A DNA stretch of 64,000 nt. It comes from Pedobacter sp. MC2016-14 (GTDB lineage: Bacteria; Bacteroidota; Bacteroidia; Sphingobacteriales; Sphingobacteriaceae). The stretch is from contig NZ_JAJMPA010000003.1 in NCBI RefSeq assembly GCF_020991475.1, positions 558,001 through 622,000 on the forward strand, written 5' to 3'. The notes under the pieces were generated by a model that was given only the letters and a program-made list of their open reading frames with translations, had not been told where the DNA came from and did not search any database. The first letter of the stretch is position 1, and every line of letters starts with the position of its first letter. This document shows positions 7,787 through 16,568 of the stretch, piece after piece. Both the position numbers and the translations under genes were made by a program.

Positions 7787-8569
7787 CTATTTGGTAAGAC
7801 CATCTTTTTTTGCTTTCTGTTCAACAGCCGCCGCACGATCGCCACTATCAGGATGCGAACTCATCATTTTCTGCATTTTGCTTTGTTTCTCGCCAGAACT
7901 CAAGCTCTGTAATTTTTTGAAAGCCGTAGACATTGCCATTACGTTGTATTTATGTTTCTTTAAAAATTCGTATCCATAATCGTCTGCCTGTGTTTCCTGC
8001 TTACGGCTAAATTTTGACTCTAACATTGAATTTGCAAGAACACCAAGCTGTGTATCAGATAGCGCACTAATTACGCCAGATTGCGAAGACGCGGCATCAT
8101 TTATAGCTGCACGTTTATAAGCTGAGCGCATGGCATCGCGGGTATCATGATTTTTAACATGACCAATCTCATGACCAATAATGGCCAGAAGTTCTTCATC
8201 AGTCATTTTATCCATCAGTGCTGAAAACACACGAATAGAACCGTCAGCACAAGCAAACGCGTTAATATCTACAACTTTATAAACTTTGTAGTTAAGTGTA
8301 AGGCCATCTTCATTTTTATGCTTACCAAATATTTTATTCAATCTAATGGTATAAGGGTCGTTAGCGCTAGCTACTGGATTGTGTGCATCCATCCAGTCTA
8401 TACTTTCTTTAGCAAGCTTGGCTGCATCTTCATCACTGATGGTTACAGCTTTAGCACCTTTTTGAAGTGCACCGATGGCTTTGGTATTCAATTTGATCTG
8501 TGCCGACGCACTAGCTGCCGCTGCCAGGAAAAGGCAACTGATTACTGTTTTTTTGATGTTGTTTGTCAT
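7787..8569 (-). CDS. Periplasmic M48-family metalloprotease
   Basis: The 260-residue product has a signal peptide (SCLFLAAAASASAQ) and then an M48 domain with the zinc motif HEIGH (His133, Glu134, His137). The preceding ACADGSIRVFSALMDKMTDEELLAII is typical of the Oma1/BepA/YcaL-like branch, and the third zinc ligand region is EFSRKQETQADDYG-like (SKFSRKQETQADDYG). No transmembrane segments follow the signal, so it is soluble in the periplasm or peripheral to a membrane, where such enzymes remove damaged or misassembled envelope proteins. The frame extends upstream to a TTG at 8617; the ATG at 8569 is chosen because the signal peptide begins there. Confidence 0.9.
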   Translation of the reverse strand: MTNNIKKTVISCLFLAAAASASAQIKLNTKAIGALQKGAKAVTISDEDAAKLAKESIDWMDAHNPVASANDPYTIRLNKIFGKHKNEDGLTLNYKVYKVVDINAFACADGSIRVFSALMDKMTDEELLAIIGHEIGHVKNHDTRDAMRSAYKRAAINDAASSQSGVISALSDTQLGVLANSMLESKFSRKQETQADDYGYEFLKKHKYNVMAMSTAFKKLQSLSSGEKQSKMQKMMSSHPDSGDRAAAVEQKAKKDGLTK

Positions 8570-8654
8570 AATAGATTGTTTTAAGATATACTGCTGTGTA
8601 AGCAAATCTGTATCCAAAATTCCAAAAAACTCTATTTATGCATGGAATATTTTT

Positions 8655-9626
8655 TTAAAGTTCCAATACTATTTTCCCAATATGACTGCCCTCTTCCATT
8701 AACTGGTGGGCCGCCGCAGCAGCAGAAATTGGGAAGACAGCATAAATAATAGGTTTAAAGCTACCTGAGTTTATCAAAGGCCAAATGTTTTTTAAAATGT
8801 CCTGAGCTAATGCTGATTTAAATTCAGTATCTCTGCCGCGCAGTGTGCTTCCGGTAATTGTGATTCTTTTCTGCATCATTTTCATAATGTTCAGTTCAAC
8901 CGTGTTACCAGCCATCGAATTGATATAAACCATGCGCGCCTCGGGGTTCATAATTTCAATATTTTTATTAAAATAAGCTCCACCTATCATATCCAAAATC
9001 ACATCTATTCCAGAACCTTTTAATTCCTTTTCAAAATCATGGTTTCTGTAATTGATGCAATATAATGCCCCTAAATCAATACACGCTTTACATTTATCAT
9101 CCGAGCCAGCCGTGGCAAACACCTTTGCGCCCATTGCCCTCGCCAGTTGAATAGCAGTAATGCCAATTCCACTACTGCCACCATGTACTAAAAAATGTTC
9201 ATCTTTTTTAAGCATCCCCCGTTGAAATACATTATGCCATACTGTAAATATGGTTTCAGGTAAACTCGCAGCCTCAATAAAAGTAAAATTCTCTGGCACC
9301 GGCAAACAATGCCCTGCATCAACAGCTACATATTCTGCATATCCTGCACCAGCAACCAGCGCACAAACCTTGTCTCCGATTTTCCACTGCGTTACACCTT
9401 CCCCTAATTCTTCAACTACACCAGCTACTTCCAAGCCGGGAATATCTGCCTGTACGCCTTCAGGAGCAGGGTAATTGCCTTTGCGCTGAAAAACATCTGG
9501 ACGGTTTACACCTGCCGCTTTTACCCTGATCAAAACCTGGTTGTTGTTGCTGATTTGCGGAATTGGACGATCTTCAATTTTTAAAACTTCGGGCGCACCG
9601 AAACTGGTTATAACAACTGCTTTCAT
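8655..9626 (-). CDS. NAD(P)H:quinone oxidoreductase, zinc-free MDR family (PIG3-like)
   Basis: The 323-residue product is a complete medium-chain reductase: GroES-like N-terminal half with VKAAGVNRPDVFQRKG and PGLEVAGVV, and a Rossmann half with the NADPH loop HGGSSGIG and the family-typical AASLPETIFTVWHN. Residues binding catalytic or structural zinc are absent, as expected for the quinone reductase/PIG3 subgroup. The enzyme is cytoplasmic and reduces quinones or enones with NADPH. An in-frame ATG at 9656 would add ten residues; the family normally starts at MKAVV, so the ATG at 9626 is preferred. It is divergent from the MFS gene. Confidence 0.88.
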   Translation of the reverse strand: MKAVVITSFGAPEVLKIEDRPIPQISNNNQVLIRVKAAGVNRPDVFQRKGNYPAPEGVQADIPGLEVAGVVEELGEGVTQWKIGDKVCALVAGAGYAEYVAVDAGHCLPVPENFTFIEAASLPETIFTVWHNVFQRGMLKKDEHFLVHGGSSGIGITAIQLARAMGAKVFATAGSDDKCKACIDLGALYCINYRNHDFEKELKGSGIDVILDMIGGAYFNKNIEIMNPEARMVYINSMAGNTVELNIMKMMQKRITITGSTLRGRDTEFKSALAQDILKNIWPLINSGSFKPIIYAVFPISAAAAAHQLMEEGSHIGKIVLEL

Positions 9627-9695
9627 GTAGTAATGTATAACATTATTAACAGTCATTCTGGTATATTTGTTCCTTAATTCTGCTATACCCTTTTG

Positions 9696-10889
9696 ATGCC
9701 GAAACCTTCTGAGACGATTTATTCTTTACAATTTGGACTTGTTTGTTTGAGTTCCTTTCTTTTCTCCGCCAGCTTTAATATGCTGATACCTGAGTTACCT
9801 GCTTATTTGAGTAGCATGGGTGGGTCGCAATACAAAGGCTTAATCATTGCTTTATTTACTTTGACAGCTGGGATTTCAAGGCCTTTTAGCGGTAAGCTTA
9901 CGGATACAATTGGACGGGTTCCTGTCATGGCGGTGGGCTCACTGGTTTGCTTCGCCTGCGGCTTTCTTTATCCCGTACTAACTACTGTTGCCGGCTTTTT
10001 GCTGCTGCGCCTGATCCATGGCTTTTCAACTGGTTTTAAACCAACAGCTACTGCCGCCTACGTTGCAGATTTGGTAACTTCGGGAAAATGGGGAGAAGCA
10101 ATGGGCGTACATGGTATTTGTTTTAGTACAGGTTTGGCTATTGGCCCGGCAATAGGAAGTATGATTACGGAGTATTTTTCCATCAATGTGCTTTTTTATT
10201 GCTCTTCTTTATTCGCACTGATGTCGATAGTAATCCTCTACAACATGAAAGAGACTTTAAAGACTAAACAGCGTTTTCAATTTTCGCATTTAAAGATCAA
10301 TCGTAAAGACATTTTTGAGTCGCGTGTGCTGCCTTCCATAATTATTATGTTTTTAAGTTATATAAGTTACGGCGTAATTTTAACCATAATTTCTGACTGG
10401 AGTGCTTTTTTAGGCACCAGCAATAAAGGCTTGTTTTTCATGGTATTTACGCTCACTTCCCTGTTAATCAGATTTGTGGCAGGCAAGGCTTCAGATCAAT
10501 ACGGCAGAACGCAAATCTTAAAGCTAGCACTCTCGCTTCTGGCAGTTGCATTATTTTTAATTGGTAGTGCTGGCTCCTCACTTACGCTAATGCTGGCTTC
10601 AGCATTGTATGGTGTGGCAACAGGTATGTTATCCCCCACTGTTACGGCCTGGACGGTAGATTTAAGCAATCCTACGGAGCGGGGAAAAGCAATGGCAACA
10701 ATGTACATTGCGCTGGAAGCAGGGATAGGAATGGGCGCATTATTAGCTGGATGGTTGTTTGTGGAGGACATTAAAATGATCCCCGTAACCTTTTACTGCT
10801 GCACAGGTATTACTGTACTTGCCCTTTGTTACCTGCAATTTATTTATAAAAAGAAAACTGCCACTGAGGGGCTTACCGTTTTAGATTAA
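9696..10889 (+). CDS. MFS transporter
   Basis: The 397-residue product has about twelve hydrophobic helices and the MFS loop 2-3 motif in the form GKLTDTIGRVPVM, with the second-half counterpart GKASDQYGRTQIL. The N-terminal FLFSASFNMLIPELPAYLSSMGG resembles the sugar-efflux/drug-efflux (YfcJ/YhhS-like) branch. It is an inner-membrane secondary transporter, probably for efflux, with the substrate unknown. The start is the ATG at 9696; a TTG directly ahead of it is in frame but unlikely. The gene lies back to back with the quinone reductase, so the two may share a regulatory region of about 70 bases. Confidence 0.85.
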   Translation: MPKPSETIYSLQFGLVCLSSFLFSASFNMLIPELPAYLSSMGGSQYKGLIIALFTLTAGISRPFSGKLTDTIGRVPVMAVGSLVCFACGFLYPVLTTVAGFLLLRLIHGFSTGFKPTATAAYVADLVTSGKWGEAMGVHGICFSTGLAIGPAIGSMITEYFSINVLFYCSSLFALMSIVILYNMKETLKTKQRFQFSHLKINRKDIFESRVLPSIIIMFLSYISYGVILTIISDWSAFLGTSNKGLFFMVFTLTSLLIRFVAGKASDQYGRTQILKLALSLLAVALFLIGSAGSSLTLMLASALYGVATGMLSPTVTAWTVDLSNPTERGKAMATMYIALEAGIGMGALLAGWLFVEDIKMIPVTFYCCTGITVLALCYLQFIYKKKTATEGLTVLD

Positions 10890-10905
10890 TGCTAATTGAT
10901 TTGAA

Positions 10906-11217
10906 TTATGGTGCTTTAAAAATATTAAGCGTTTCTGTTTTCCATTTAATATATCCCAATTTATCACATTCTTTGGCTACTCTATTTTCGGTATCTATTG
11001 GTACATCATTAACTATTCTCCAGCGCACAGCGTAATTTTTGTTGTAACTAATGTAAATAACTACATCCTCGTACAAAGGCTCAACAGTGCTTAAACTACT
11101 TAGATGTTCATCCTGAAGTACTTTAGCCAAACGTTGCAAACGTTCATTCATCACTTTAGATAAGGGCGCAGCTGGTTTAATTTCGGGTTCTGTAATTGCA
11201 AGCACGGTTACAGTCAT
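10906..11217 (-). CDS. Small conserved-looking protein of unknown function
   Basis: This 103-residue frame lies convergent to the MFS gene, 16 bases after its stop. The product has no signal peptide and no membrane segment. It shows a helical N-terminal half (KVMNERLQRLAKVLQDE) and a mixed beta/alpha end with VVIYISYNKNYAVRWRIVNDVP, which looks like a folded cytoplasmic domain. The composition is ordinary for this genome, and the upstream 240-base gap with the PAS gene in the opposite direction leaves room for its own promoter. I do not recognise it. Confidence 0.55.
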   Translation of the reverse strand: MTVTVLAITEPEIKPAAPLSKVMNERLQRLAKVLQDEHLSSLSTVEPLYEDVVIYISYNKNYAVRWRIVNDVPIDTENRVAKECDKLGYIKWKTETLNIFKAP

Positions 11218-11460
11218 ATCATCAGTTCCTTTACGTAAATACTATAAATATTAGCAAATATAAACATTTGCTTTTTAAGGAATGACAGCTTAGTTTAATA
11301 AAAACAGGATAAGACCTAAATGGACTGATTACCAGTTTGTTTAAAAATCACCTTTGATATAGCTTAAAACTACTTACAGTAATAAAGTTACATAAACAAT
11401 TTTAGGAGCGCATGAATACTCGGAAAATTATCTTAATTTCATAACATCAAACTCTTTAAA

Positions 11461-14064
11461 ATGACATTGGACGAAATTAACGCAATTTACAATGCTATGC
11501 CGGCCCCAAGCTTGGTTTTAAAGAACAATACGCCTCATTTCACTGTCCTTTCTGCCAACCGTGCCATGCTAAAACTTACAGGCAGGGCTATAGACCAATG
11601 GCTTGGAAAAGAAATTTCTGAGGTTCTGCCCTATTATTCTAACCCTTCTATGGTTGATGGCCATACCTTAAACAATGCGCTGAATGAGGTGGTCGCTAAA
11701 AAAAATCCGCAGCAAGTTACCGGTATGCCGCGAAACTGGCGGATAGAGAGTTATCCCATTTTGAACGACAACGAAGAGATACTTTACATTATACAGAGTT
11801 TGATAGACCTTACCGCTGCTAATGATTATACGGTACCGCTAGAGCATCTGGAAAAAGAGGTTTTGGAATTAAATTCTGTGAGCAAAGCCTCGATTACAGA
11901 AGTGTTAAAAACCTACATAAAAGGCATAGAAAGTATTTTTCCAGAAATGCTGTGCTCTATTATGAAGGTGAAAAATGGTCGCATTTACAACTGGCTATCT
12001 CCATCTTTACCTGATGCTTATAACCTAGCCCTTAATGGTCTTGAAATTGGCAACCTTGTGGGTTCCTGCGGAGCGGCAGCTTTTTTGAAACAGAAAGTAA
12101 TCTCCAGTGATGTTGCAAACGATGAACGATGGAAGGACTTTAAAGACATTGCTTTACGTCACAATCTGAAATCATGTTGGTCTTACCCTATTTTTAATTC
12201 TGATAATGAGGTTGTAGCTACCTTTGGTATGTATTACGCCGAAGTAAAAACGCCTGATGAGGGCGAGTTAACGATTATAGAACGTGCGGCCGCCTTAGTT
12301 ACTGTAATTATGGAAAACAGGCAGTATGCTGAGCTGTTGGAGGAAACCTCTATTTTAATGAATCAAGGGCAGGAACTTGCACATTTCGGTAATTGGTCAT
12401 GGGATATACCTTCAAATACAGTAACCTGGTCGGATACGCTATATTCTATTTATGGCTTAAAGAAAACAGAATTTAAAGCCACTTTTGAAGGGTATCTGGA
12501 ACTGCTGCATGTAAACGACAGAGAAAGAGTTGTCCACACTATTCATTCAATATTAGAAACAGGTAGGGATGCAGAGTTTGAAGAGCGCATTTTAAGGCCA
12601 AATGGAGAGATCAGGCACCTAAAATCATGGGGTACATTGAAGTACGACTTAAGCGGTAATCCATTTAAAATGGTTGGCGCCTGCCTGGACATTACAGAAA
12701 GCAAAAAAATCCAGGAAGATCTGCTCCGCTCAGAGAAAAACTATCATGATTTATTTCACCACAGTCCTCAACCCATGTGGGTATATGAGTTGCCTTCCTT
12801 AAAATTTTTGGCAGTAAATGATTCTGCAATTGCTGACTATGGTTATTCCAGGGATGAATTTCTTCAAATGACGCTAAGAGACATCCGACCTCCGGAAGAT
12901 GTTGCATCACTACATGAAATTGTAGAAAATGAAATTGAAGATGGTGTGCTGCACAGTTGTCTTGCCAGACATGTAAAAAAATCAGGAGAGATTATTTTTG
13001 TAAATGCCCGAGGAAATTCGCTTCAGTACAATGGAAAAAATGCCAGGATAGTGGTAGCATTGGACCAGACTGAAAAAATTATTGCGGAGGAGAACTTAAC
13101 TGAAAGTGAACGACGTTTTAAAACCTTGATACAAGACGGTGCTGACCTGATTGCCATCATGGACATCGATACCATTTACAAATATGTGAGTCCCAATTCT
13201 GAACGAATTTTAAGTGAGAAAGCTGAACATCTTGTTGGCAAGGCGGCTTTAAGTTTCATCCACAGGCTGGATAGAGAAATGGTAGAACAAGCGTTTACGC
13301 ATCTGAGTATACATAAGCGTGTAGAAATTCCGCCGTACAGGTATTTTAACGGAAATAAAAAATTAAGGTGGGCAGAAACAGTGCTTACAGATATGCGAAA
13401 TGATCCTGCAATTGCGGGAATCATTACAAATTCAAGGGATATTACGTTAAGGATGGAGCATGAACTTAAGATTAAGAACCATCTGGAACGATACAATATT
13501 GTTTCAAAAGCCACTAGTGATGCCATTTGGGATTTGGATATGCCAACAGGTAAAGTAGTATGGAACCAAGGAATTAAAGGGATATTCGGACACGCCAAGA
13601 CGCTTCAGAGTTACGAATGGTGGATGGCCAATGTGCATCCTGATGATATCACTCCAATTACAGAGAAAATACAGCAACATATCAAATCTAAGGAGTCGCG
13701 ATGGACTTCGGAATACCGTTTCAGATGTGCTAATGGTAGTTATAAATTTGTGCAGGACCGTGTTTTCCTAATTTTTGACGATTATGGCCAACCCCTTCGT
13801 ATGATTGGAGCCATGCAGGACATTACCGACAGAATTAATTACATACATACTATTGAACAACATAACCGCCATTTAAGGGAAATTAACTGGGCCCAATCAC
13901 ATCTGGTACGCGCGCCTCTTGCAAGAATATTGGGAATACTGGAACTGCTGAATCATCCTAACACAGATGCAGATACCAATGCAACCTTGCTGGCCTATCT
14001 TACGCTTTCAGCAAAAGAATTGGATGCGGAGATCTCCGAATCAATTGTGAGAACTAAAGCTTAA
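11461..14064 (+). CDS. Multi-PAS/GAF sensor protein with HisKA-like helix but no ATPase domain
   Basis: The 867-residue cytoplasmic product has no transmembrane segment. By eye the order is PAS (about 8-110), GAF (about 145-290), then four PAS/PAC units (about 300-420, 425-545, 550-665, 670-795), with typical strings such as GNWSWDIPSNTVTWSDTL and RMIGAMQDITDR. The last 65 residues form a helical pair with AQSHLVRAPLARILGILELL, which matches the H-box of histidine kinases (His814). The protein stops there: no N, G1 or G2 box of a HATPase domain follows, and the stop is backed by a hairpin. It therefore cannot phosphorylate itself in the usual way, and may need a partner kinase or act as a scaffold. 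The gene stands alone. Confidence 0.85.
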   Translation: MTLDEINAIYNAMPAPSLVLKNNTPHFTVLSANRAMLKLTGRAIDQWLGKEISEVLPYYSNPSMVDGHTLNNALNEVVAKKNPQQVTGMPRNWRIESYPILNDNEEILYIIQSLIDLTAANDYTVPLEHLEKEVLELNSVSKASITEVLKTYIKGIESIFPEMLCSIMKVKNGRIYNWLSPSLPDAYNLALNGLEIGNLVGSCGAAAFLKQKVISSDVANDERWKDFKDIALRHNLKSCWSYPIFNSDNEVVATFGMYYAEVKTPDEGELTIIERAAALVTVIMENRQYAELLEETSILMNQGQELAHFGNWSWDIPSNTVTWSDTLYSIYGLKKTEFKATFEGYLELLHVNDRERVVHTIHSILETGRDAEFEERILRPNGEIRHLKSWGTLKYDLSGNPFKMVGACLDITESKKIQEDLLRSEKNYHDLFHHSPQPMWVYELPSLKFLAVNDSAIADYGYSRDEFLQMTLRDIRPPEDVASLHEIVENEIEDGVLHSCLARHVKKSGEIIFVNARGNSLQYNGKNARIVVALDQTEKIIAEENLTESERRFKTLIQDGADLIAIMDIDTIYKYVSPNSERILSEKAEHLVGKAALSFIHRLDREMVEQAFTHLSIHKRVEIPPYRYFNGNKKLRWAETVLTDMRNDPAIAGIITNSRDITLRMEHELKIKNHLERYNIVSKATSDAIWDLDMPTGKVVWNQGIKGIFGHAKTLQSYEWWMANVHPDDITPITEKIQQHIKSKESRWTSEYRFRCANGSYKFVQDRVFLIFDDYGQPLRMIGAMQDITDRINYIHTIEQHNRHLREINWAQSHLVRAPLARILGILELLNHPNTDADTNATLLAYLTLSAKELDAEISESIVRTKA

Positions 14065-14069
14065 ACAGA

Positions 14070-14098
14070 GAGGGTGCAATCATTTCTGATGCACCCTC
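14070..14098. terminator. Hairpin between convergent transcription units
   Basis: A 9-bp stem, GAGGGTGCA pairing with TGCACCCTC, extended by TCA/TGA with one bulged base, lies six bases after the PAS-protein stop and 50 bases before the end of the convergent Sus operon. T tracts are poor on both sides, so termination strength is uncertain. Confidence 0.5.
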
Positions 14099-14148
14099 CC
14101 TACTTAACGATAATAACTTAAACAGTTAAAATCATAAAATCATTTAAA

Positions 14149-15744
14149 TTAGAGCTCACTATACTTTACATCTACCACTTTCCCCAACCCGGTAAAAGAT
14201 GGCGTAGCCAGGGTAAGGTCTCCCATAAGGGGAGATGCACTAAAGATATCTACTGTTCCTGATGTTGCTGGATTTTGAGCATCATAGCTTCCGACAATAA
14301 TACCGTAGCCAGGGGTGCCTAATCTGGTCAAATTACTTGGCACGCTAGCTACGCCAAACTTCATAGCATTATATTTCAAGAGTGTTACTGTGCGGCTTCC
14401 GTAATCTTTGGCAAGCTTAACTACCTTATTATTCATGTCATATTGGTAAAGCTTGCTGCCACTCATGTAAAATAGATAACCATATTGCTGGTCCAGTACA
14501 AACTTATCAGCAGTGCCAATACCGGTTAGCCTATCGGTAACCTCTTCAAAAGAAGTTACGCTCAATGTAATGGAAGTTGACGTAGCAGTAGCGTATGGAA
14601 AACTGATTCTTGCCAGATAGTATCGGCTATTGTTATCTTTAAGTATTGCTGCTACTTGCCCGCTAAATACAGCAGTTGAACCCATCCATACCAGATCCTT
14701 TTCTACACTGGCCATATTGAGGCCCTGACCGGTAACAGTAATTATAGTTGCGGCACTCACAGTTTGATTGGCTCTTAGAAAGCGTTTGCCCTGGGTATCA
14801 AAAAATATGGCATGCATATAGGTATTTGGCGGAGCAGCCAGATGTTCTGATATTGGAAATGTACCTTGAGTACCTGTAATGCGGTTAATAGGAGTTCCGT
14901 ACAAAGAATAGGTAGTATGATAAAGATACAGTTGATGATCTTTGTAGGCGTATGCGCCATTTGAAAAACCAGGATAGATAGTAGAAACGAAAGTCGGCTC
15001 TCCTGATATTGTTTCATTAGTGAAAACATAACGCTGCTTATCCCAGATAAATCCTGATGTGATATTGATCCACTGTGTTTCCTTATCTGTATTGATATAG
15101 AGTCTGTAAACCGAGGTCGCGTTAATCACATCTTTATTTTCGAATGCCGTAATAGATACGGGTTTACCTGTTAGTTCCATTGCATTTCCAGTATTTACAT
15201 CCTTTATGAGCGAGGTAAAATCGCGATAGATTAGTGGAAAGGTATTCCAGGTAGTCCGGTCTTCCTGATAATAATCTAACCTGGATTTACCTGAGATGTC
15301 ATTCAATACAAACCATCCGCCCGGCTGAAAAGTACCATAAATGGCCAGATTAAACATCTTTTGCCAGGTAATGCCTGTCGATTTCTGCGTAACCACATAA
15401 TAAACCCGGTAATTACCGATAGCCAAAGGAATGACTACATCTAAATTTTTACCATTATGAATGATTTTTTTTGCAGAAGTATTGCCAACGTACGAGGCCC
15501 ATTCATAACTAAAGTCATTTTCTGCATAAGCACTGCCCTTTAAAAACTTTAAATCAGGTTTGATGTCTGCTTTGGTGCCAATGGTAAACTGGTACCTTTC
15601 CTGCATGTTGCCGATATCAAGAGAATCTACAGGATTGATATCGTAATTCCCTAAATCTTTTTGGCATCCGCCAGTTAACACAGCCATTAAAAAAGCTAAG
15701 ATCAGAGAAAATAGCGTAGCCGTATATTTTTTATTGGTCTTCAT
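14149..15744 (-). CDS. PKD-like family surface lipoprotein of a Sus-type locus
   Basis: The 531-residue product is a lipoprotein (lipobox LTGGC, Cys about 27) and is probably exposed on the outer membrane. Behind it come a PKD/Ig-like region, with FSYEWASYVG, IPLAIGNYRVYYVVTQKSTG and FNLAIYG, and a long beta-rich region that looks like a propeller or sandwich (WFVLNDISGKSRLDYY and repeated YxLYxY-type strands). This layout fits the 'PKD-like family' lipoproteins coded at the end of SusC/SusD/DUF4843 operons. Its job is presumably binding of the nutrient taken up by SusCD. The upstream frame to 15786 overlaps the previous gene; the ATG at 15744 begins the signal peptide. Confidence 0.75.
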   Translation of the reverse strand: MKTNKKYTATLFSLILAFLMAVLTGGCQKDLGNYDINPVDSLDIGNMQERYQFTIGTKADIKPDLKFLKGSAYAENDFSYEWASYVGNTSAKKIIHNGKNLDVVIPLAIGNYRVYYVVTQKSTGITWQKMFNLAIYGTFQPGGWFVLNDISGKSRLDYYQEDRTTWNTFPLIYRDFTSLIKDVNTGNAMELTGKPVSITAFENKDVINATSVYRLYINTDKETQWINITSGFIWDKQRYVFTNETISGEPTFVSTIYPGFSNGAYAYKDHQLYLYHTTYSLYGTPINRITGTQGTFPISEHLAAPPNTYMHAIFFDTQGKRFLRANQTVSAATIITVTGQGLNMASVEKDLVWMGSTAVFSGQVAAILKDNNSRYYLARISFPYATATSTSITLSVTSFEEVTDRLTGIGTADKFVLDQQYGYLFYMSGSKLYQYDMNNKVVKLAKDYGSRTVTLLKYNAMKFGVASVPSNLTRLGTPGYGIIVGSYDAQNPATSGTVDIFSASPLMGDLTLATPSFTGLGKVVDVKYSEL

Positions 15745-15775
15745 AAAATTTTGTTTTTGATTAACATTTAATCCA

Positions 15776-16555
15776 CTAATTTGCATACTGCCCCATTTTA
15801 ATAACTACCCCATTCTCATCCAAATATTCTCTTCCTTCAGTGGCTTCTTTGTTAAGCCAATAGTACATATACCTGCTAAAAGACAAAATTTGGGTGGTGG
15901 TAATGGTACCAGCTGCAGGATCATAAAAGAAGCTTGGATTGAGTTTTAACACTTCTATCATGAGGTCTACCTTTCTTCGGGAATAGACGCCAAAATAATT
16001 TACAATTGCCGCCGCTCTGGAATAGGTAGTCCATAAATAAGATACGCCTGCAATGTCATCCAGCAAAATTTTGTACTTCAGGTATATTTTTGAAGTGTCC
16101 ACCAAACTAGTCGTAAATACGCCATTCTGTTCCAGTAGGAGGTTTATTTCATACTGTTTGAGTGCCATATCTGCAGTTCTGTTAATTCTAAGCAGCAGTG
16201 TATCCACTACCCTGCCTGCACGAATTACAGGCGGACGTAAAAAACTATAGTGGGTACCTGAGATAGCTGTTGTAGCATTGGTGATGGTTAGTTGGAATGT
16301 TCTATCTTCATTGCTTGGATAGCCAGTTACCGCTACCGGGATGGCAAGCACAGAGTCCATGACGCTATAACCAACATATCCAAATGATACATTTTTTTGA
16401 AGCTGGATTTTAGAACTGATGGCTTCTTTAAAATAAATACTGCTTCCATTAGCGGCCTCATCATATAGTTCGAGGCCTTTTTTCTTGCAGGAAAGTATGC
16501 TGAGCACTACAACTCCTGTTAATGTGAGTATTAATAAACTGTTTCTGTTCTTCAT
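15776..16555 (-). CDS. DUF4843 lipoprotein of a Sus-type locus
   Basis: The 259-residue product has the lipobox LSILSC (Cys about 23) followed by KKKGLELYDEAANGSSIYFKE, which is the usual opening of DUF4843 proteins, then an Ig-like beta region with SFGYVGYSVMDSVLAIPVAVTG and ISGTHYSF (the 'A..G.DY.f' pattern). Such lipoproteins are coded in SusC/SusD operons of Bacteroidota and presumably sit on the outer leaflet of the outer membrane as accessory binding components. It lies 13 bases downstream of susD and is followed by the PKD-like gene after about 30 bases, so the three are surely co-transcribed. Confidence 0.8.
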   Translation of the reverse strand: MKNRNSLLILTLTGVVVLSILSCKKKGLELYDEAANGSSIYFKEAISSKIQLQKNVSFGYVGYSVMDSVLAIPVAVTGYPSNEDRTFQLTITNATTAISGTHYSFLRPPVIRAGRVVDTLLLRINRTADMALKQYEINLLLEQNGVFTTSLVDTSKIYLKYKILLDDIAGVSYLWTTYSRAAAIVNYFGVYSRRKVDLMIEVLKLNPSFFYDPAAGTITTTQILSFSRYMYYWLNKEATEGREYLDENGVVIKMGQYAN

Positions 16556-16568
16556 AATAGCCTATAAT

